A stretch of 28,220 bases of DNA, taken from Treponemataceae bacterium. Its GTDB lineage: Bacteria; Spirochaetota; Spirochaetia; Treponematales; Treponemataceae. A program made the translations under genes and the position numbers. Every line of letters starts with the position of its first letter. Within the stretch, counting starts at the first letter, position 1. The stretch spans positions 1-28,220 of the forward strand of contig JAKSTS010000014.1 in NCBI GenBank assembly GCA_024402455.1. Direction: 5' to 3'. A model generated the notes under the pieces. It ran no database searches. It was not told where the DNA came from and worked only from the letters and a program-made list of their open reading frames with translations. Shown here one piece after another: positions 1 through 8,560 of the stretch.

Positions 1-38
1 GACATTTAGGCTATCTATATAATATATGTTTATTTTTT

Positions 39-70
39 AAAAATTTGTCTTTTCAGACTGAATTTTTTTT
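39..70. terminator. Bidirectional terminator beyond cysE
   Basis: An imperfect hairpin has AAAAATT at 39-45 pairing with AATTTTT from 61, and GTCT 47-50 pairing with AGAC 55-58 over a TTTC loop. An eight-T run (63-70) follows on the plus strand, and a T run lies on the minus strand beyond the other arm. It can end cysE on the minus strand and any rightward gene entering from outside the window. Bases 1-38 are AT-rich and show nothing else. Confidence 0.6.
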
Positions 71-98
71 GTTTTTCCGTGGATTATGCAGATGTCTG

Positions 99-989
99 TT
101 ACTTTTCCTGTGTTTTGGGTTCGTCCGGTTTGTCTGCAAGCTGATATTTTACTTTGCTGTATGGCGGAACAGACGAAATAACCCAGACGTTTCCGCCGAT
201 TATGCTGCCTTTGCCTATAACGGTGCTGCCGCCTAAAATTGTTGCTCCCGGATAAATTGTTACATCATCTTCGATTGTCGGGTGGCGCTTTTTTGCCTGC
301 AGTTCCTTTTTTACGCTTAGTGCACCGAGCGTTACGCCCTGAAAAATCTTGACACGGTTGCCGATTACGCATGTTTCACCGATTACAACGCCGGTTCCGT
401 GGTCAATGTGGAAAGATTCGCCGATTGTGGCGCCCGGGTTTATGTCAATGCCGGTGCGTCCGTGTATGTATTCGCTCATAATCCGCGGAATTATAGGAAC
501 GCCGTTTGTGTGTAGAAAATGTGCAATTCGATAGACTAATATTGCCTGCAAACCTGGGTAAGAAAGAATGACTTCTTCTATGCTGTTTGCTGCCGGGTCG
601 TTTGCAAGTGCTGCTTCTGCATCAAGCCGTGCAAGACGGCGAATTTCTGGAATGTATTCAACAAGCGAAAGTACTGTTTTTTCTGCAAGCCCGAAACAAT
701 TGCGCTCTTCGATGTTGTTTGTCTTGCATATATATAGAAGAGCTTTTTGTGTTTCTGCCGTAAGGTTGCTTACAAGACGGTGTACCCGCTCTCCGGTTGT
801 GTATTTAAGGCTGTCTCTGTCGAGCTTTTCTGCCGTGTTGAAACCTGGAAAAATTATATTCTGCAGGTCCCTTAAAATTTCCTGAACAGTCTGCCTGTTT
901 GGAAAATTTTCAGCTTCCGAAAAGTTGATTCCGCCGTAATTCTGGTATGAATCTAGAATGTTGTTGACAAGTTCATCTATAGTCTTCAT
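99..989 (-). CDS. cysE: Serine O-acetyltransferase (EpsC type)
   Basis: This 296-residue protein makes O-acetyl-L-serine from serine and acetyl-CoA, the first committed step of cysteine synthesis, in the cytoplasm. An alpha-helical N-terminal half (about 1-175) is followed by a left-handed beta-helix of hexapeptide repeats (about 180-275). Residues matching E. coli CysE catalytic positions are visible: Asp131 in DPAA, Asp182, His197 in HIDHGTG and His236 in KRHP. The C-terminus is a short charged tail without the terminal Ile that docks into cysteine synthase in CysE, so the classical CysE-CysK complex is doubtful. The start at 989 has no Shine-Dalgarno sequence. A -10-like element lies only 9 bases upstream, which suggests a leaderless mRNA. 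It is divergent from the tRNA-Thr operon and functionally unrelated to it. Close homologues are called epsC or cysE. Confidence 0.95.
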   Translation of the reverse strand: MKTIDELVNNILDSYQNYGGINFSEAENFPNRQTVQEILRDLQNIIFPGFNTAEKLDRDSLKYTTGERVHRLVSNLTAETQKALLYICKTNNIEERNCFGLAEKTVLSLVEYIPEIRRLARLDAEAALANDPAANSIEEVILSYPGLQAILVYRIAHFLHTNGVPIIPRIMSEYIHGRTGIDINPGATIGESFHIDHGTGVVIGETCVIGNRVKIFQGVTLGALSVKKELQAKKRHPTIEDDVTIYPGATILGGSTVIGKGSIIGGNVWVISSVPPYSKVKYQLADKPDEPKTQEK

Positions 990-997
990 ATAAAAAG

Positions 998-1025
998 ATT
1001 ACAATATTTTGATTGCATTCGGCAA
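998..1025 (-). promoter_or_regulatory. Candidate cysE promoter, leaderless geometry
   Basis: Reading the minus strand, TTGCCG (1025-1020) is followed after 16 bases by TGTAAT (1003-998). A start site about 7 bases further would fall almost on the cysE ATG at 989. The match is 4/6 and 5/6 to sigma-70 consensus. It is inferred only; other AT-rich -10 candidates exist further upstream. Confidence 0.35.
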
Positions 1026-1206
1026 GTTCTGCAATAAATCATTTTCGAGACGGCAAAACGATGCAGCTTATAAAAATTTATATAATCAAAGGTTTTTATG
1101 CCTGTTTTTGCAGCTGAAGGCTTGTTTAATCAGGCTATTTTATGTTAAAGTGAATAACCTCGTGACGATAAAATTAAAAAAAATGTTTAAAATGTTGATT
1201 TTTATG

Positions 1207-1235
1207 TTGACAAAAATGATTTTTATCGTTATTCT
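1207..1235 (+). promoter_or_regulatory. Sigma-70-type promoter for trnT-rpmG-trnW-secE-nusG
   Basis: A perfect -35 TTGACA (1207-1212) is followed by a 17-base spacer and TATTCT (1230-1235, 4/6). A start near 1242 would give a 35-base 5' leader on tRNA-Thr. It is the best promoter match upstream of this operon, and no gene lies between 990 and 1276. Confidence 0.6.
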
Positions 1236-1276
1236 CTACGAACTGAATCTGGTTATAAACACTGGTTTGAGAGCGT

Positions 1277-1349
<73 letters not shown>

Positions 1350-1416
1350 TTTGCTTAAATTGTGTATTAAAGAAGAGCAACTTTTGTTGCTGTATATATA
1401 GTAAGGGGAAATTAAA

Positions 1417-1590
1417 ATGGCTTCAAAAAAGACTGCTGTTGAGATTATTGCATTGCAGTGCAGTGAATGCAAGAGAAAGAATTATACAACTTATAAAAAC
1501 AGAAAAAATATTCAGGGTAAACTTGAATTGAAAAAGTATTGTCCTTTCGATCGCAAGCATACCTTGCATAAAGAAACAAAGGCTAAATAA
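1417..1590 (+). CDS. rpmG: Large ribosomal subunit protein bL33
   Basis: This 57-residue basic protein is a small component of the 50S subunit near the E site. The ATG at 1417 follows AAGGGG at 1403-1408. The L33 pattern is clear: an N-terminal beta strand with C15-x2-C18, the NYTT and KNRKN segments, and the C-terminal KYCP...RKHTLHKE signature. Of the usual four zinc cysteines only C15, C18 and C42 are present. The fourth position is Asp45 (CPFD), so this is an intermediate or zinc-poor form. It sits between tRNA-Thr and tRNA-Trp and is followed by two tandem hairpins. Confidence 0.95.
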   Translation: MASKKTAVEIIALQCSECKRKNYTTYKNRKNIQGKLELKKYCPFDRKHTLHKETKAK

Positions 1591-1600
1591 TGCTTTTTTA

Positions 1601-1660
1601 TGGCAAACTGCGGTTTGCCAGTAAAATTAAAAAACTGCGTGCGGTTTTTTAATTTTACTT
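1601..1660 (+). terminator. Two tandem hairpins after rpmG
   Basis: The first hairpin is a perfect 8-bp stem, TGGCAAAC (1601-1608) with GTTTGCCA (1613-1620), loop TGCG. The second starts on the next base: a perfect 15-bp stem, 1621-1635 with 1644-1658, A-rich on the 5' arm and T-rich on the 3' arm. It ends in T-rich sequence and resembles an intrinsic terminator. It lies 2 bases ahead of tRNA-Trp, so it may cause partial termination or mark RNA processing. Confidence 0.5.
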
Positions 1661-1662
1661 TT

Positions 1663-1735
1663 AGGCCAGTAGCTCCAATGGTAGAGCGTCGGTCTCCAAA
1701 ACCGAGTGTTGCGAGTTCGAGTCTTGCCTGGCCTG
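1663..1735 (+). tRNA. trnW: tRNA-Trp (anticodon CCA)
   Basis: A full cloverleaf is visible: acceptor 1663-1669/1728-1734, D stem 1672-1675/1684-1687, anticodon stem 1689-1693/1701-1705 with loop CTCCAAA, T stem 1711-1715/1723-1727 with a normal TTCGAGT loop. The discriminator G1735 is the expected identity base for tRNA-Trp. CCA is not encoded. The trnW-secE-nusG order is widespread among bacteria. Confidence 0.97.
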
Positions 1736-1740
1736 TATTT

Positions 1741-1785
1741 TGCTGCTGCTCTGTTCTTTTTGTATGTTCAGTGCAGCATTTTTTT
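1741..1785 (+). terminator. Terminator or attenuator after tRNA-Trp
   Basis: TGCTGC at 1741-1746 (repeated in register at 1744-1749) pairs with GCAGCA at 1773-1778, followed at once by seven Ts (1779-1785). The loop is long but can form inner pairs. It lies 31 bases before secE. No separate secE promoter is seen, so readthrough is probably partial. Confidence 0.6.
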
Positions 1786-1816
1786 AGATTCTTAAGTTGA
1801 AAAAACGAGGTCCGTG

Positions 1817-1996
1817 ATGGGAAAGATCACAAATTTCTTTAGAGAAAGTGTTGCAGAACTTAAAAAGGTTGTATGGCCGAGTTTTGATGACGTTATTTCG
1901 TCAATCAAAGTTGTTTTGCTTTCGACTTTGTTTGTTGCAGTTGTACTTGGCCTGCTTGACTGGCTGTGTGTTTCTGGCATGAAATTGGTTTTCTAA
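1817..1996 (+). CDS. secE: Preprotein translocase subunit SecE
   Basis: This 59-residue single-span SecE is a partner of SecY in the Sec translocon of the inner membrane. A short amphipathic N-terminal helix with the family core FFRESVAELKKVVWPS (about 7-22) is followed by one transmembrane helix (about 30-54). This is the minimal SecE form of most bacteria, not the three-span E. coli type. ATG 1817 is preferred because ACGAGG (1805-1810) lies 6 bases upstream. A GTG at 1814 in frame would add one Met but sits too close. nusG follows after 9 bases. Confidence 0.95.
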   Translation: MGKITNFFRESVAELKKVVWPSFDDVISSIKVVLLSTLFVAVVLGLLDWLCVSGMKLVF

Positions 1997-2005
1997 GGAA
2001 GTCTA

Positions 2006-2566
2006 ATGGCAAAGGGTTGGTATATCCTTCATGTTTTTTCTGGATACGAAGCCAAGATTGAAAGAACAATACGTTCTATGCTTGAACAGGGAGATCTTCC
2101 TGCAGAAAATGTTCTTGATGTAAAAGTTCCAGTTGAAACTGTTGTTGACGTAAAAGACGGAAAAAGGAAAGAAATAAAAAAACTTTTGCTTCCTGGTTAT
2201 ATTATGGCAGAACTTGACCTGCCTGATGGCTTGGGATGGAAATCAGTTTGTTCTTCTATTCGCCGCATAAATGGTGTAACAGGTTTTGTCGGTACATCAA
2301 ACAATGTTCGTCCTCGTCCTATTCCAGCTGAAGAAGCAAAAGCTCTTCTGCAGAAAGCTGGTGACATCAAGGGTGAAAAAACTCCTCGCGTAAGACAATC
2401 GTTCTCTGTTGGTGAAACTGTAAAGGTTATTGACGGACCTTTTGCAAGTTTTACCGGTACAATTGATGAAGTTAATCTTGAAAAGAATAAATTAAAGGTT
2501 GTAGTCGGCATTTTTGGTCGTGCTACACCTGTTGAAGTTGATCTTTTACAAGTTGAAAAGGTTTAG
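2006..2566 (+). CDS. nusG: Transcription elongation/antitermination factor NusG
   Basis: This 186-residue factor binds the RNA polymerase clamp through its N-terminal NGN domain and couples to Rho or ribosomal S10 through its C-terminal KOW domain. The NGN domain (about 1-110) starts [15 protein letters not shown] and contains [12 protein letters not shown]. The KOW domain (about 132-184) has the [19 protein letters not shown] core. Length is normal. GGAAG at 1997-2001 precedes the ATG. It is followed by a 117-base structured spacer before rplK. Confidence 0.98.
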   Translation: MAKGWYILHVFSGYEAKIERTIRSMLEQGDLPAENVLDVKVPVETVVDVKDGKRKEIKKLLLPGYIMAELDLPDGLGWKSVCSSIRRINGVTGFVGTSNNVRPRPIPAEEAKALLQKAGDIKGEKTPRVRQSFSVGETVKVIDGPFASFTGTIDEVNLEKNKLKVVVGIFGRATPVEVDLLQVEKV

Positions 2567-2572
2567 TCCTTG

Positions 2573-2598
2573 GAAAGCCTCTTTTTAAAGAGGTTTTC
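2573..2598 (+). terminator. Weak hairpin after nusG
   Basis: GGAAAGCCTCTT-type stem: G2573-C2598 through CCTCTT (2578-2583) with AAGAGG (2588-2593), one G-U pair, loop TTTA. The T residues lie in and just after the 3' arm, so termination would be weak. It may attenuate transcription between nusG and rplK. Confidence 0.35.
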
Positions 2599-2604
2599 TA
2601 TTTT

Positions 2605-2666
2605 GGGAGAGGTTGTGCACCGTTGGTGATAACGCCTCGCTAAAACCGGTTTTTCCGGTGCACCAA
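2605..2666 (+). promoter_or_regulatory. Structured leader of rplKA, possible L1 binding site
   Basis: Two mutually exclusive folds are visible. Fold A has GAGG 2609-2612 with CCTC 2635-2638, an asymmetric internal loop, CACC 2618-2621 with GGTG 2625-2628, and a separate ACCGG 2645-2649/CCGGT 2655-2659 hairpin. Fold B pairs GTGCACCG 2615-2622 with CGGTGCAC 2656-2663. In E. coli L1 represses its own operon by binding a stem with an asymmetric loop in the rplK leader that mimics 23S rRNA. GGTGATAAC at 2625-2633 resembles the GGUGAAAUACC strand of the rRNA site. The L1 role here is inferred. Confidence 0.4.
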
Positions 2667-2683
2667 TTAAAAAGGAGACATAT

Positions 2684-3115
2684 ATGGCAAAGAAAAAGGT
2701 AACGGCCATTATCAAGTTGCAGTGTCCAGCAGGAAAAGCTACACCAGCTCCTCCAGTAGGTCCGGCACTTGGTCCGTATGGTGTCAGTGCTCCTCAGTTT
2801 GTACAGCAGTTTAATGACCGTACAAAAACCATGGAACCGGGTCTTGTAATTCCGGTTGTCATCACAGTCTATCAAGACAAGTCTTACACATTTGTTCTTA
2901 AGACTCCTCCAGCAGCAGTTCTTATCAGAAAAGCAGTTGGAATCGACAAAGGTTCTGGAAACCCTCTTAAGAATAAAGTCGGCAAACTCTCAAAAGAAAA
3001 GCTTGAAGAAATTGCAAAGACAAAAATGCCTGATATCAATGCAAATGACATTGAAGCAGCAAAAAAAATCATCGCAGGTACTGCTCGCAGTATGGGCGTA
3101 GAGGTGGAGCGGTAA
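2684..3115 (+). CDS. rplK: Large ribosomal subunit protein uL11
   Basis: This 143-residue protein binds the 23S GTPase-associated centre and supports factor binding and the stringent response. The N-terminal domain has the proline-rich [13 protein letters not shown] segment (about 20-35), which contacts thiostrepton-class drugs in homologues. The C-terminal rRNA-binding domain ends [19 protein letters not shown] at 2672-2677 precedes the ATG. rplA starts one base after the stop, so translation is likely coupled. Confidence 0.98.
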   Translation: MAKKKVTAIIKLQCPAGKATPAPPVGPALGPYGVSAPQFVQQFNDRTKTMEPGLVIPVVITVYQDKSYTFVLKTPPAAVLIRKAVGIDKGSGNPLKNKVGKLSKEKLEEIAKTKMPDINANDIEAAKKIIAGTARSMGVEVER

Positions 3116-3116
3116 T

Positions 3117-3797
3117 ATGAAACACGGAAAGAAATATCGCGAGTCACTGAAAAAGTATGATCCTACACAGTCTTATGAACTTGCAAAAGCATGTGCTTTG
3201 GTAAAAGACCTTAAATTTGCAAAGTTTGACGAAACTGTAGAACTTCATGTTTGCTTGAATCTCGGAAAAGCTCAGACTGTACGCGACACTTTGGTTTTGC
3301 CAAATCAGTTTAAAGGCGAAAAGAAAGTTCTGGTTTTCTGTAAAGAAGACCGTGTAAAAGAAGCTCTTGATGCTGGTGCAGCATTTGCAGGTTCAACAGA
3401 ATATATCGACAAAGTTAAGGGCGGTTGGCTCGACTTTGATGTTGCTGTTGCAACACCAGATATGATGAAAGATGTTGGCCGTTTGGGTATGGTTCTCGGT
3501 CGCAAAGGTTTGATGCCTAACCCAAAAACAGGAACTGTTACAACAGACATTACTGCTGCTATCAACGAACTTAAAAAAGGTCGTGTTGAATACCGTGCAG
3601 ATAAAGGTGGAGTTATTCACCTTGCTGTTGGCAAAGTTTCAATGGATGCTGATAAGCTTGCTGAAAACGTAAATGCTCTTATGACAGAAATTTCACGCAA
3701 AAAGCCAGCTGATGCAAAAGGCGATTATATCCAGTCTGTTTCAGTAAACTCAACAATGGGTCCTGGCGTTTGGATTGACTACAAGGATGGTGAGTAA
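3117..3797 (+). CDS. rplA: Large ribosomal subunit protein uL1
   Basis: This 226-residue protein forms the mobile L1 stalk that helps eject deacylated tRNA, and in many bacteria it represses its own operon. Family landmarks are GKKYRE at the N-terminus, the GRLGMVLGRKGLMPNPKTGTV region (about 122-142) and the C-terminal SVSVNSTMGPGVWID. Length is normal. The ribosome binding site GAGGTGGAG lies inside the end of rplK. rplJ starts two bases after the stop. Confidence 0.98.
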   Translation: MKHGKKYRESLKKYDPTQSYELAKACALVKDLKFAKFDETVELHVCLNLGKAQTVRDTLVLPNQFKGEKKVLVFCKEDRVKEALDAGAAFAGSTEYIDKVKGGWLDFDVAVATPDMMKDVGRLGMVLGRKGLMPNPKTGTVTTDITAAINELKKGRVEYRADKGGVIHLAVGKVSMDADKLAENVNALMTEISRKKPADAKGDYIQSVSVNSTMGPGVWIDYKDGE

Positions 3798-3799
3798 TT

Positions 3800-4315
3800 A
3801 TGGCTATTAAAGCAAAAAAACTTCAACCTGCCAAAGTAGAAGCAATTGCAGAAGTTAAGTCTGTTTTGGAAGGCTATAACGATTTCATCTTTGCAGAATA
3901 CCGTGGTTTGACAGTTGCTCAGATTACAGATTTGCGCAAACAGCTCCGTGCTAAAAATTGCGAATTCAAAGTTGTAAAAAACAATTTTGCACGTGTTGCT
4001 TTTGATGAACTTAAAGTTGAAAACGTAGCTGACTACCTTGCTGGTCCAACAGCTGTTGCTCTTTCAAAGGAAGATTCTAACGAAGTTGCAAAAATCATGT
4101 TTGATTTTGCAAAAGAAGTTCCTGCATTGGTAGTAAAAGGTGCATACATTGAAAAAACAGTGTATGACAAAGCTAAGATTGAAGCTTATTCAAAATTGCC
4201 TGGCAAAACACAGCTTCTTACTATGTTTGCTTGTGCTCTTAATTCTACAACACAGAAATTGGCTGCAACTTTGCAGGCTGTTGTTGATAAGAAAAATGCA
4301 GAAGGTGCAAACTAA
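3800..4315 (+). CDS. rplJ: Large ribosomal subunit protein uL10
   Basis: This 171-residue protein is the base of the L7/L12 stalk. The N-terminal domain binds 23S rRNA next to L11, with the typical FAEYRGLTVAQITDLRKQLR segment (about 31-50). The C-terminal helix (about 135-165) carries L12 dimers. The start lies two bases after rplA, so no room exists for the L10 leader that precedes rplJ in E. coli. Any L10-type control would have to act elsewhere, for example in the 105-base spacer before rplL. Confidence 0.97.
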   Translation: MAIKAKKLQPAKVEAIAEVKSVLEGYNDFIFAEYRGLTVAQITDLRKQLRAKNCEFKVVKNNFARVAFDELKVENVADYLAGPTAVALSKEDSNEVAKIMFDFAKEVPALVVKGAYIEKTVYDKAKIEAYSKLPGKTQLLTMFACALNSTTQKLAATLQAVVDKKNAEGAN

Positions 4316-4324
4316 TCTGCATAT

Positions 4325-4385
4325 CGGTTTCCTTGAAACTGAATAAAACGGTGTCAGGCTTCAATGCTGTCGTCCTGTCCCGACA
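4325..4385 (+). promoter_or_regulatory. Paired elements in the rplJ-rplL spacer
   Basis: The 105-base spacer holds a hairpin CGGTTTC (4325-4331) with GAAACTG (4335-4341), loop CTT, and a second, TGTCG (4368-4372) with CGACA (4381-4385). No T tract follows. The spacer may help adjust the high L7/L12 to L10 ratio; this is inference. A good AAGGAG site at 4407-4412 precedes rplL. Confidence 0.3.
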
Positions 4386-4420
4386 AATAAAATTAAATGC
4401 CTATTTAAGGAGAAGATAAT

Positions 4421-4801
4421 ATGGCAGCTTTAACAAACGATCAGATTTTGGATGCAATTGCATCAATGACAATTATTGAACTCTCAGACCTCGTAAAGGC
4501 TATTGAAGAGAAGTTCGGCGTAACAGCAGCAGCTCCAGTTGTAATGGCTGGTGGTGCAGCTGGCGGTGCTGCAGCTGCTGAAGAGCAGACAGAATTCAAC
4601 GTAACACTCGAAGCAGCTGATCCTGCTAAGAAAATTGCTGTTATCAAGGCTGTACGTGAAGTTACAGGTCTTGGTCTTAAAGAAGCAAAAGACCTCGTTG
4701 AAGGTGCTCCAAAAGCTCTCAAAGAAGGTGTTTCTAAAGACGAAGCAGCTAAAATTAAATCTACTGTTGAAGCAGCTGGCGGAACAGTTAAGATTGCATA
4801 A
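4421..4801 (+). CDS. rplL: Large ribosomal subunit protein bL12 (L7/L12)
   Basis: This 126-residue acidic stalk protein is present in several copies per ribosome and recruits translational GTPases. The N-terminal dimerisation helices (about 1-33) are followed by an Ala/Gly-rich hinge (about 40-56) and a C-terminal globular domain with [20 protein letters not shown] (about 72-91). Length is normal. A strong terminator-type hairpin follows at 4820-4860. Confidence 0.98.
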   Translation: MAALTNDQILDAIASMTIIELSDLVKAIEEKFGVTAAAPVVMAGGAAGGAAAAEEQTEFNVTLEAADPAKKIAVIKAVREVTGLGLKEAKDLVEGAPKALKEGVSKDEAAKIKSTVEAAGGTVKIA

Positions 4802-4819
4802 TTCAGCTTTGAGAATAAC

Positions 4820-4860
4820 AAACTTTGCCACCCTTAAACGGGTTCGGCAGAGTTTTTTTT
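4820..4860 (+). terminator. Intrinsic terminator/attenuator between rplL and rpoB
   Basis: AAACTTTGCC (4820-4829) pairs with GGCAGAGTTT (4846-4855), one T-G wobble, with an inner ACCC/GGGT pair (4830-4833, 4840-4843). Eight Ts run 4853-4860. In E. coli a partial terminator at the same junction sets the ratio of ribosomal protein to RNA polymerase transcripts; the same role is inferred here. Confidence 0.8.
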
Positions 4861-4893
4861 ACAGCATTTGTTTTACTCAAAATTAAAGCGTGT

Positions 4894-5030
4894 GCTACCG
4901 GAATGTTTATTTCGGTAGCTGAATCTGTTTATAGGGTTTATAAAACCTCGGGGAAATGTGTTCCGCAAGCCAAAGACGGCCAGTAGTAGTTCGGCACAAC
5001 CCGTAAAAGAAGAGCCATTGCGGCTAAAAG
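4894..5030 (+). promoter_or_regulatory. Structured rpoB leader
   Basis: Downstream of the terminator lies a 10-bp hairpin, GCTACCGGAA 4894-4903 with TTTCGGTAGC 4910-4919. A smaller GGTTT/AAACC hairpin follows near 4934-4947. CCGCAA 4963-4968 can pair with TTGCGG 5018-5023, which competes with a local AGCC/GGCT hairpin (5013-5024). The rpoB ribosome binding site AAGGGGGA starts at 5033. No promoter with both hexamers was found in the spacer. Confidence 0.35.
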
Positions 5031-5043
5031 ACAAGGGGGATCG

Positions 5044-8000
5044 ATGTCTGCCAAGAAAGCGATAATCAATCGTCAGTACATAGGAAAAAATATTCAGAAC
5101 TTTATGGAACTTCCTGACTTGATAGGAATCCAGACTTCTTCATATGAAAGTTTTTTACAGAAAGAAAAACTTGATGCAAAACAGGAACTTGCCGTACAAG
5201 GTCTTGAAGAAGTTTTCCGCTCAACGTTCCCTATTGAAAGCCCAAATGGTGACATGTCTCTTGAATATGAGTTCTACGAGCTTGATGAAGAAAACATTAA
5301 ATTTTCTGAACTTGAATGCAAACAGAAAGGTTTGACATATGCAGTTCCGTTAAAAGCACGCATCAATCTTGTATTCCAGCAGACTGGTGAAATCCGTCAG
5401 AAAGATATCTACATGGGAGACATTCCTCTCATGACAGATCGCGGTACGTTTATTATTAATGGTGCAGAACGAGTTGTTGTTTCTCAGATTCATCGTTCGC
5501 CGGGTGTTATTTTCTGCCACGAAAAGGGCGTTTATTCAAGCCGCATCATTCCATACCGTGGTTCATGGCTTGAATTTGAAATTGATCAGAAAAAAGAACT
5601 TATTTATGCAAAGATTGACCGCAAAAAGCGCATTTTAGGTACAATTTTCCTCCGCGCTTTAGGTTACGATTCTCGCGAAGAAATCATCCGTTGTTTCTAT
5701 AAGACTGAAGAAGTTGATGTAACAACAGACAATAGAGAAAAGCTTGTTGGAAAAGTTCTCGCCAAAGCTATCTATATTACAGACAAAGAATCTGGCGAAG
5801 AAAAGAAAATTTTCCGTGCCGGCGAAAAACTTCATCCGCACAGCATAGACGAGCTTTTTGCAAACGAAATTAAAAAGATTGAAACTATTGATTTTGAAGC
5901 AGAGGGTTCATTGAATTCTCAGATGATTATCAATTGTTTTGAGCGCGAAGAAATCAGATTTACAAAAGAAGGTGCAGAATCTGACGAACCGACAAAAGAA
6001 GATGCACTTGCAGCTGTTTATTCTGTACTTCTTCCAGGCGAACCGATTACAGTTGAAAATGCAGAAAAAGATTTGAACACAATGTTCTTCTCTTTGCGCC
6101 GCTATGATCTGGGTCGTGTTGGTCGCTACAAGTTAAATAAAAAATTCAATTACCAGGACAATGTCGAAGAACATACTCTTGTAAAGCAGGATATCATTTC
6201 TACGATGAAGTATCTGGTTACAGTTTATATTGGTGACGAACCTGTTGATGATATTGATCATCTTGGCAACCGTCGTGTTCGTTCTGTCGGCGAATTGATG
6301 ACAAATTCTTTGAAGACTGCATTCAGCCGCATGGAACGAATTGCAAAAGAGCGCATGGGCTTGAAAGAAACTGAGACAATGAAACCTCAGGATCTTGTTT
6401 CAATCAAGCCGATTGTTGGTGCAATCAAGGAATTCTTTGGTTCAAGCCAGCTTTCTCAGTTCATGGATCAGGTTAACCCTCTTGCAGAACTTACACATAA
6501 GCGCCGTTTGAACGCTTTGGGACCAGGTGGTCTTTCACGTGACCGTGCAAGTTTCGAAGTCCGCGATATTCACTATACGCATTATGGACGCATGTGCCCT
6601 ATTGAAACACCTGAAGGACCAAACATTGGTCTTATCGTCTCACTTTCAATTTATACACGTGTAAACGATTATGGTTTCCTTGAAGCACCTTACAGAAAGA
6701 TTGTTGATGGAAAGGCAACACAGGAAGTTGAATATCTTTCTGCAATGGAAGAAGACCGCTACTATATTGGAACAGTTTCTGTAGACATGAAAGAAGACGG
6801 TTCGTTTGCAACAGACCAGATTTCATGCCGCCGCCGTGGTGATTATTCTTCACGTTCTCCAAAAGACGTTCAGTACATGGACGTTTCACCAAAACAGATT
6901 ATTTCTGTTTCTGCAGCTCTTATTCCATTCCTTGAGCATGATGATGCTAACCGTGCATTGATGGGCTGTAACATGCAGCGCCAGGCTGTTCCTCTTCTTT
7001 ATCCGGAGCCACCACGTGTTGGTACCGGTATGGAAAAGAAATGCGCTTACGACTCTGGTGTTCTTGTAAAGGCAAAGCGTCCTGGTGAAGTTGTGTGGGT
7101 ATCTGCTGATGAAGTTCGTGTAAAACCTGTAACACAGAGAAATCCGGAAGACTTTGATGTTTATCCGATTTTGAAGTATCAGCGCACAAACCAGGATACT
7201 TGTTATCATCAGAAACCAATTGTTAAACTTGGTCAGCATGTTGAAAAAGGCACACCTCTTGCAGATGGTCCTGCAACATATAATGCAGAACTTGCACTTG
7301 GTAGAAATATTCTTGTTGGATTCGTTCCGTGGAATGGATACAACTACGAGGATGCTATCCTTATTTCACAGCGCGTTGTAAAAGAAGATATGTTTACTTC
7401 TATTCATATCAAGGAATTTACAACAGAAATCCGTGAAACAAAGCTTGGTCCGGAAAAGATTACACGAGACATTCCAAATACTGGAGAAAAAGCTCTTGAT
7501 AATCTTGATGAAGAAGGAATTATCCGCATTGGTGCAAAAGTTCGTTCTGGTGATATCCTTGTTGGTAAGGTTACACCAAAGAGCGAAACTGAAACTACAC
7601 CTGAATTCAAGCTTTTGAATTCAATCTTTGGTGAAAAAGCCAAGGAAGTCCGCGATTCTTCTCTGCGTGTTCCACACGGAATTGAAGGAACAATTATTGA
7701 TGTTCAGCGTCTGCGAAGAACTGCCGGTGATGATTTGAACCCAGGTGTTGATGAAATTGTAAAAGTTCTTATCGCAACAAAACGCAAGCTCCGCGAAGGT
7801 GATAAGATGGCAGGACGCCATGGTAACAAGGGTATTGTTGCACGTATTCTGCCTGTTGAAGATATGCCATACATGGAAGACGGAACACCGCTTGATATCT
7901 GTTTGAATCCTTTGGGCGTTCCTTCTCGTATGAATATTGGTCAGATTATGGAATCTGAACTTGGTCTTGCCGGTCTTTACCTTGATGAATGGTATGAAGC

Positions 8001-8544
8001 ACCTGTTTTCCAGTCTCCTTCTAACGAGCAGATTGGTGCAAAACTTGAACAGGCCGGATTCAAGAGTAATTCAAAAGCAATCTTGCGCGATGGACGAACT
8101 GGTCAGCCGTTTGAAAACCCTGTATTCGTTGGTGTCATCTACTTTATGAAGCTGCACCACTTGGTTGATGATAAGATGCATGCCCGTTCAACTGGTCCAT
8201 ATTCACTTGTTTCACAGCAGCCATTGGGAGGAAAAGCTCAGTTCGGTGGTCAGCGTCTTGGTGAAATGGAAGTTTGGGCACTTGAAGCTTATGGTGCTGC
8301 AAACACATTGCAGGAACTTTTGACAATCAAGTCAGATGATATGACTGGTCGTTCAAAGATTTACGAGTCAATTGTTAAAGGTGAACCTACAACAGCTGCT
8401 GGTGTTCCAGAAGCATTTAACGTTTTGGTTCAGGAATTGCGTGGTCTTGCTCTTGATTTCACTATTTATGATGCAAAAGGCAAGCAGATTGCGCTTACAG
8501 AACGTGATCAGGAACTTATCGACAAGAGCAGTTCTACGTTCTAA
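5044..8544 (+). CDS. rpoB: DNA-directed RNA polymerase subunit beta
   Basis: This 1166-residue catalytic subunit is shorter than E. coli beta (1342) because large lineage inserts are absent, as in other spirochaetes. The rifampicin pocket starts at Gly466 ([11 protein letters not shown]). Here E. coli Ser531 is Asn490, Ser522 is Ala481 and Asn518 is Val477. The lysines of [12 protein letters not shown] (Lys921, Lys929) match active-site Lys1065 and Lys1073 of E. coli. The C-terminal clamp anchor with [25 protein letters not shown] sequence is intact. ATG 5044 follows AAGGGGGA by 3 bases. It is separated from rplL by a terminator and long leader, and from rpoC by 96 bases. Confidence 0.99.
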   Translation: MSAKKAIINRQYIGKNIQNFMELPDLIGIQTSSYESFLQKEKLDAKQELAVQGLEEVFRSTFPIESPNGDMSLEYEFYELDEENIKFSELECKQKGLTYAVPLKARINLVFQQTGEIRQKDIYMGDIPLMTDRGTFIINGAERVVVSQIHRSPGVIFCHEKGVYSSRIIPYRGSWLEFEIDQKKELIYAKIDRKKRILGTIFLRALGYDSREEIIRCFYKTEEVDVTTDNREKLVGKVLAKAIYITDKESGEEKKIFRAGEKLHPHSIDELFANEIKKIETIDFEAEGSLNSQMIINCFEREEIRFTKEGAESDEPTKEDALAAVYSVLLPGEPITVENAEKDLNTMFFSLRRYDLGRVGRYKLNKKFNYQDNVEEHTLVKQDIISTMKYLVTVYIGDEPVDDIDHLGNRRVRSVGELMTNSLKTAFSRMERIAKERMGLKETETMKPQDLVSIKPIVGAIKEFFGSSQLSQFMDQVNPLAELTHKRRLNALGPGGLSRDRASFEVRDIHYTHYGRMCPIETPEGPNIGLIVSLSIYTRVNDYGFLEAPYRKIVDGKATQEVEYLSAMEEDRYYIGTVSVDMKEDGSFATDQISCRRRGDYSSRSPKDVQYMDVSPKQIISVSAALIPFLEHDDANRALMGCNMQRQAVPLLYPEPPRVGTGMEKKCAYDSGVLVKAKRPGEVVWVSADEVRVKPVTQRNPEDFDVYPILKYQRTNQDTCYHQKPIVKLGQHVEKGTPLADGPATYNAELALGRNILVGFVPWNGYNYEDAILISQRVVKEDMFTSIHIKEFTTEIRETKLGPEKITRDIPNTGEKALDNLDEEGIIRIGAKVRSGDILVGKVTPKSETETTPEFKLLNSIFGEKAKEVRDSSLRVPHGIEGTIIDVQRLRRTAGDDLNPGVDEIVKVLIATKRKLREGDKMAGRHGNKGIVARILPVEDMPYMEDGTPLDICLNPLGVPSRMNIGQIMESELGLAGLYLDEWYEAPVFQSPSNEQIGAKLEQAGFKSNSKAILRDGRTGQPFENPVFVGVIYFMKLHHLVDDKMHARSTGPYSLVSQQPLGGKAQFGGQRLGEMEVWALEAYGAANTLQELLTIKSDDMTGRSKIYESIVKGEPTTAAGVPEAFNVLVQELRGLALDFTIYDAKGKQIALTERDQELIDKSSSTF

Positions 8545-8560
8545 TTGACAAAAAGAAGAT

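Noticed and set aside
3798..3799. L10-type leader upstream of rplJ
   Set aside because: Only two bases separate rplA from rplJ, so no leader can fit there.
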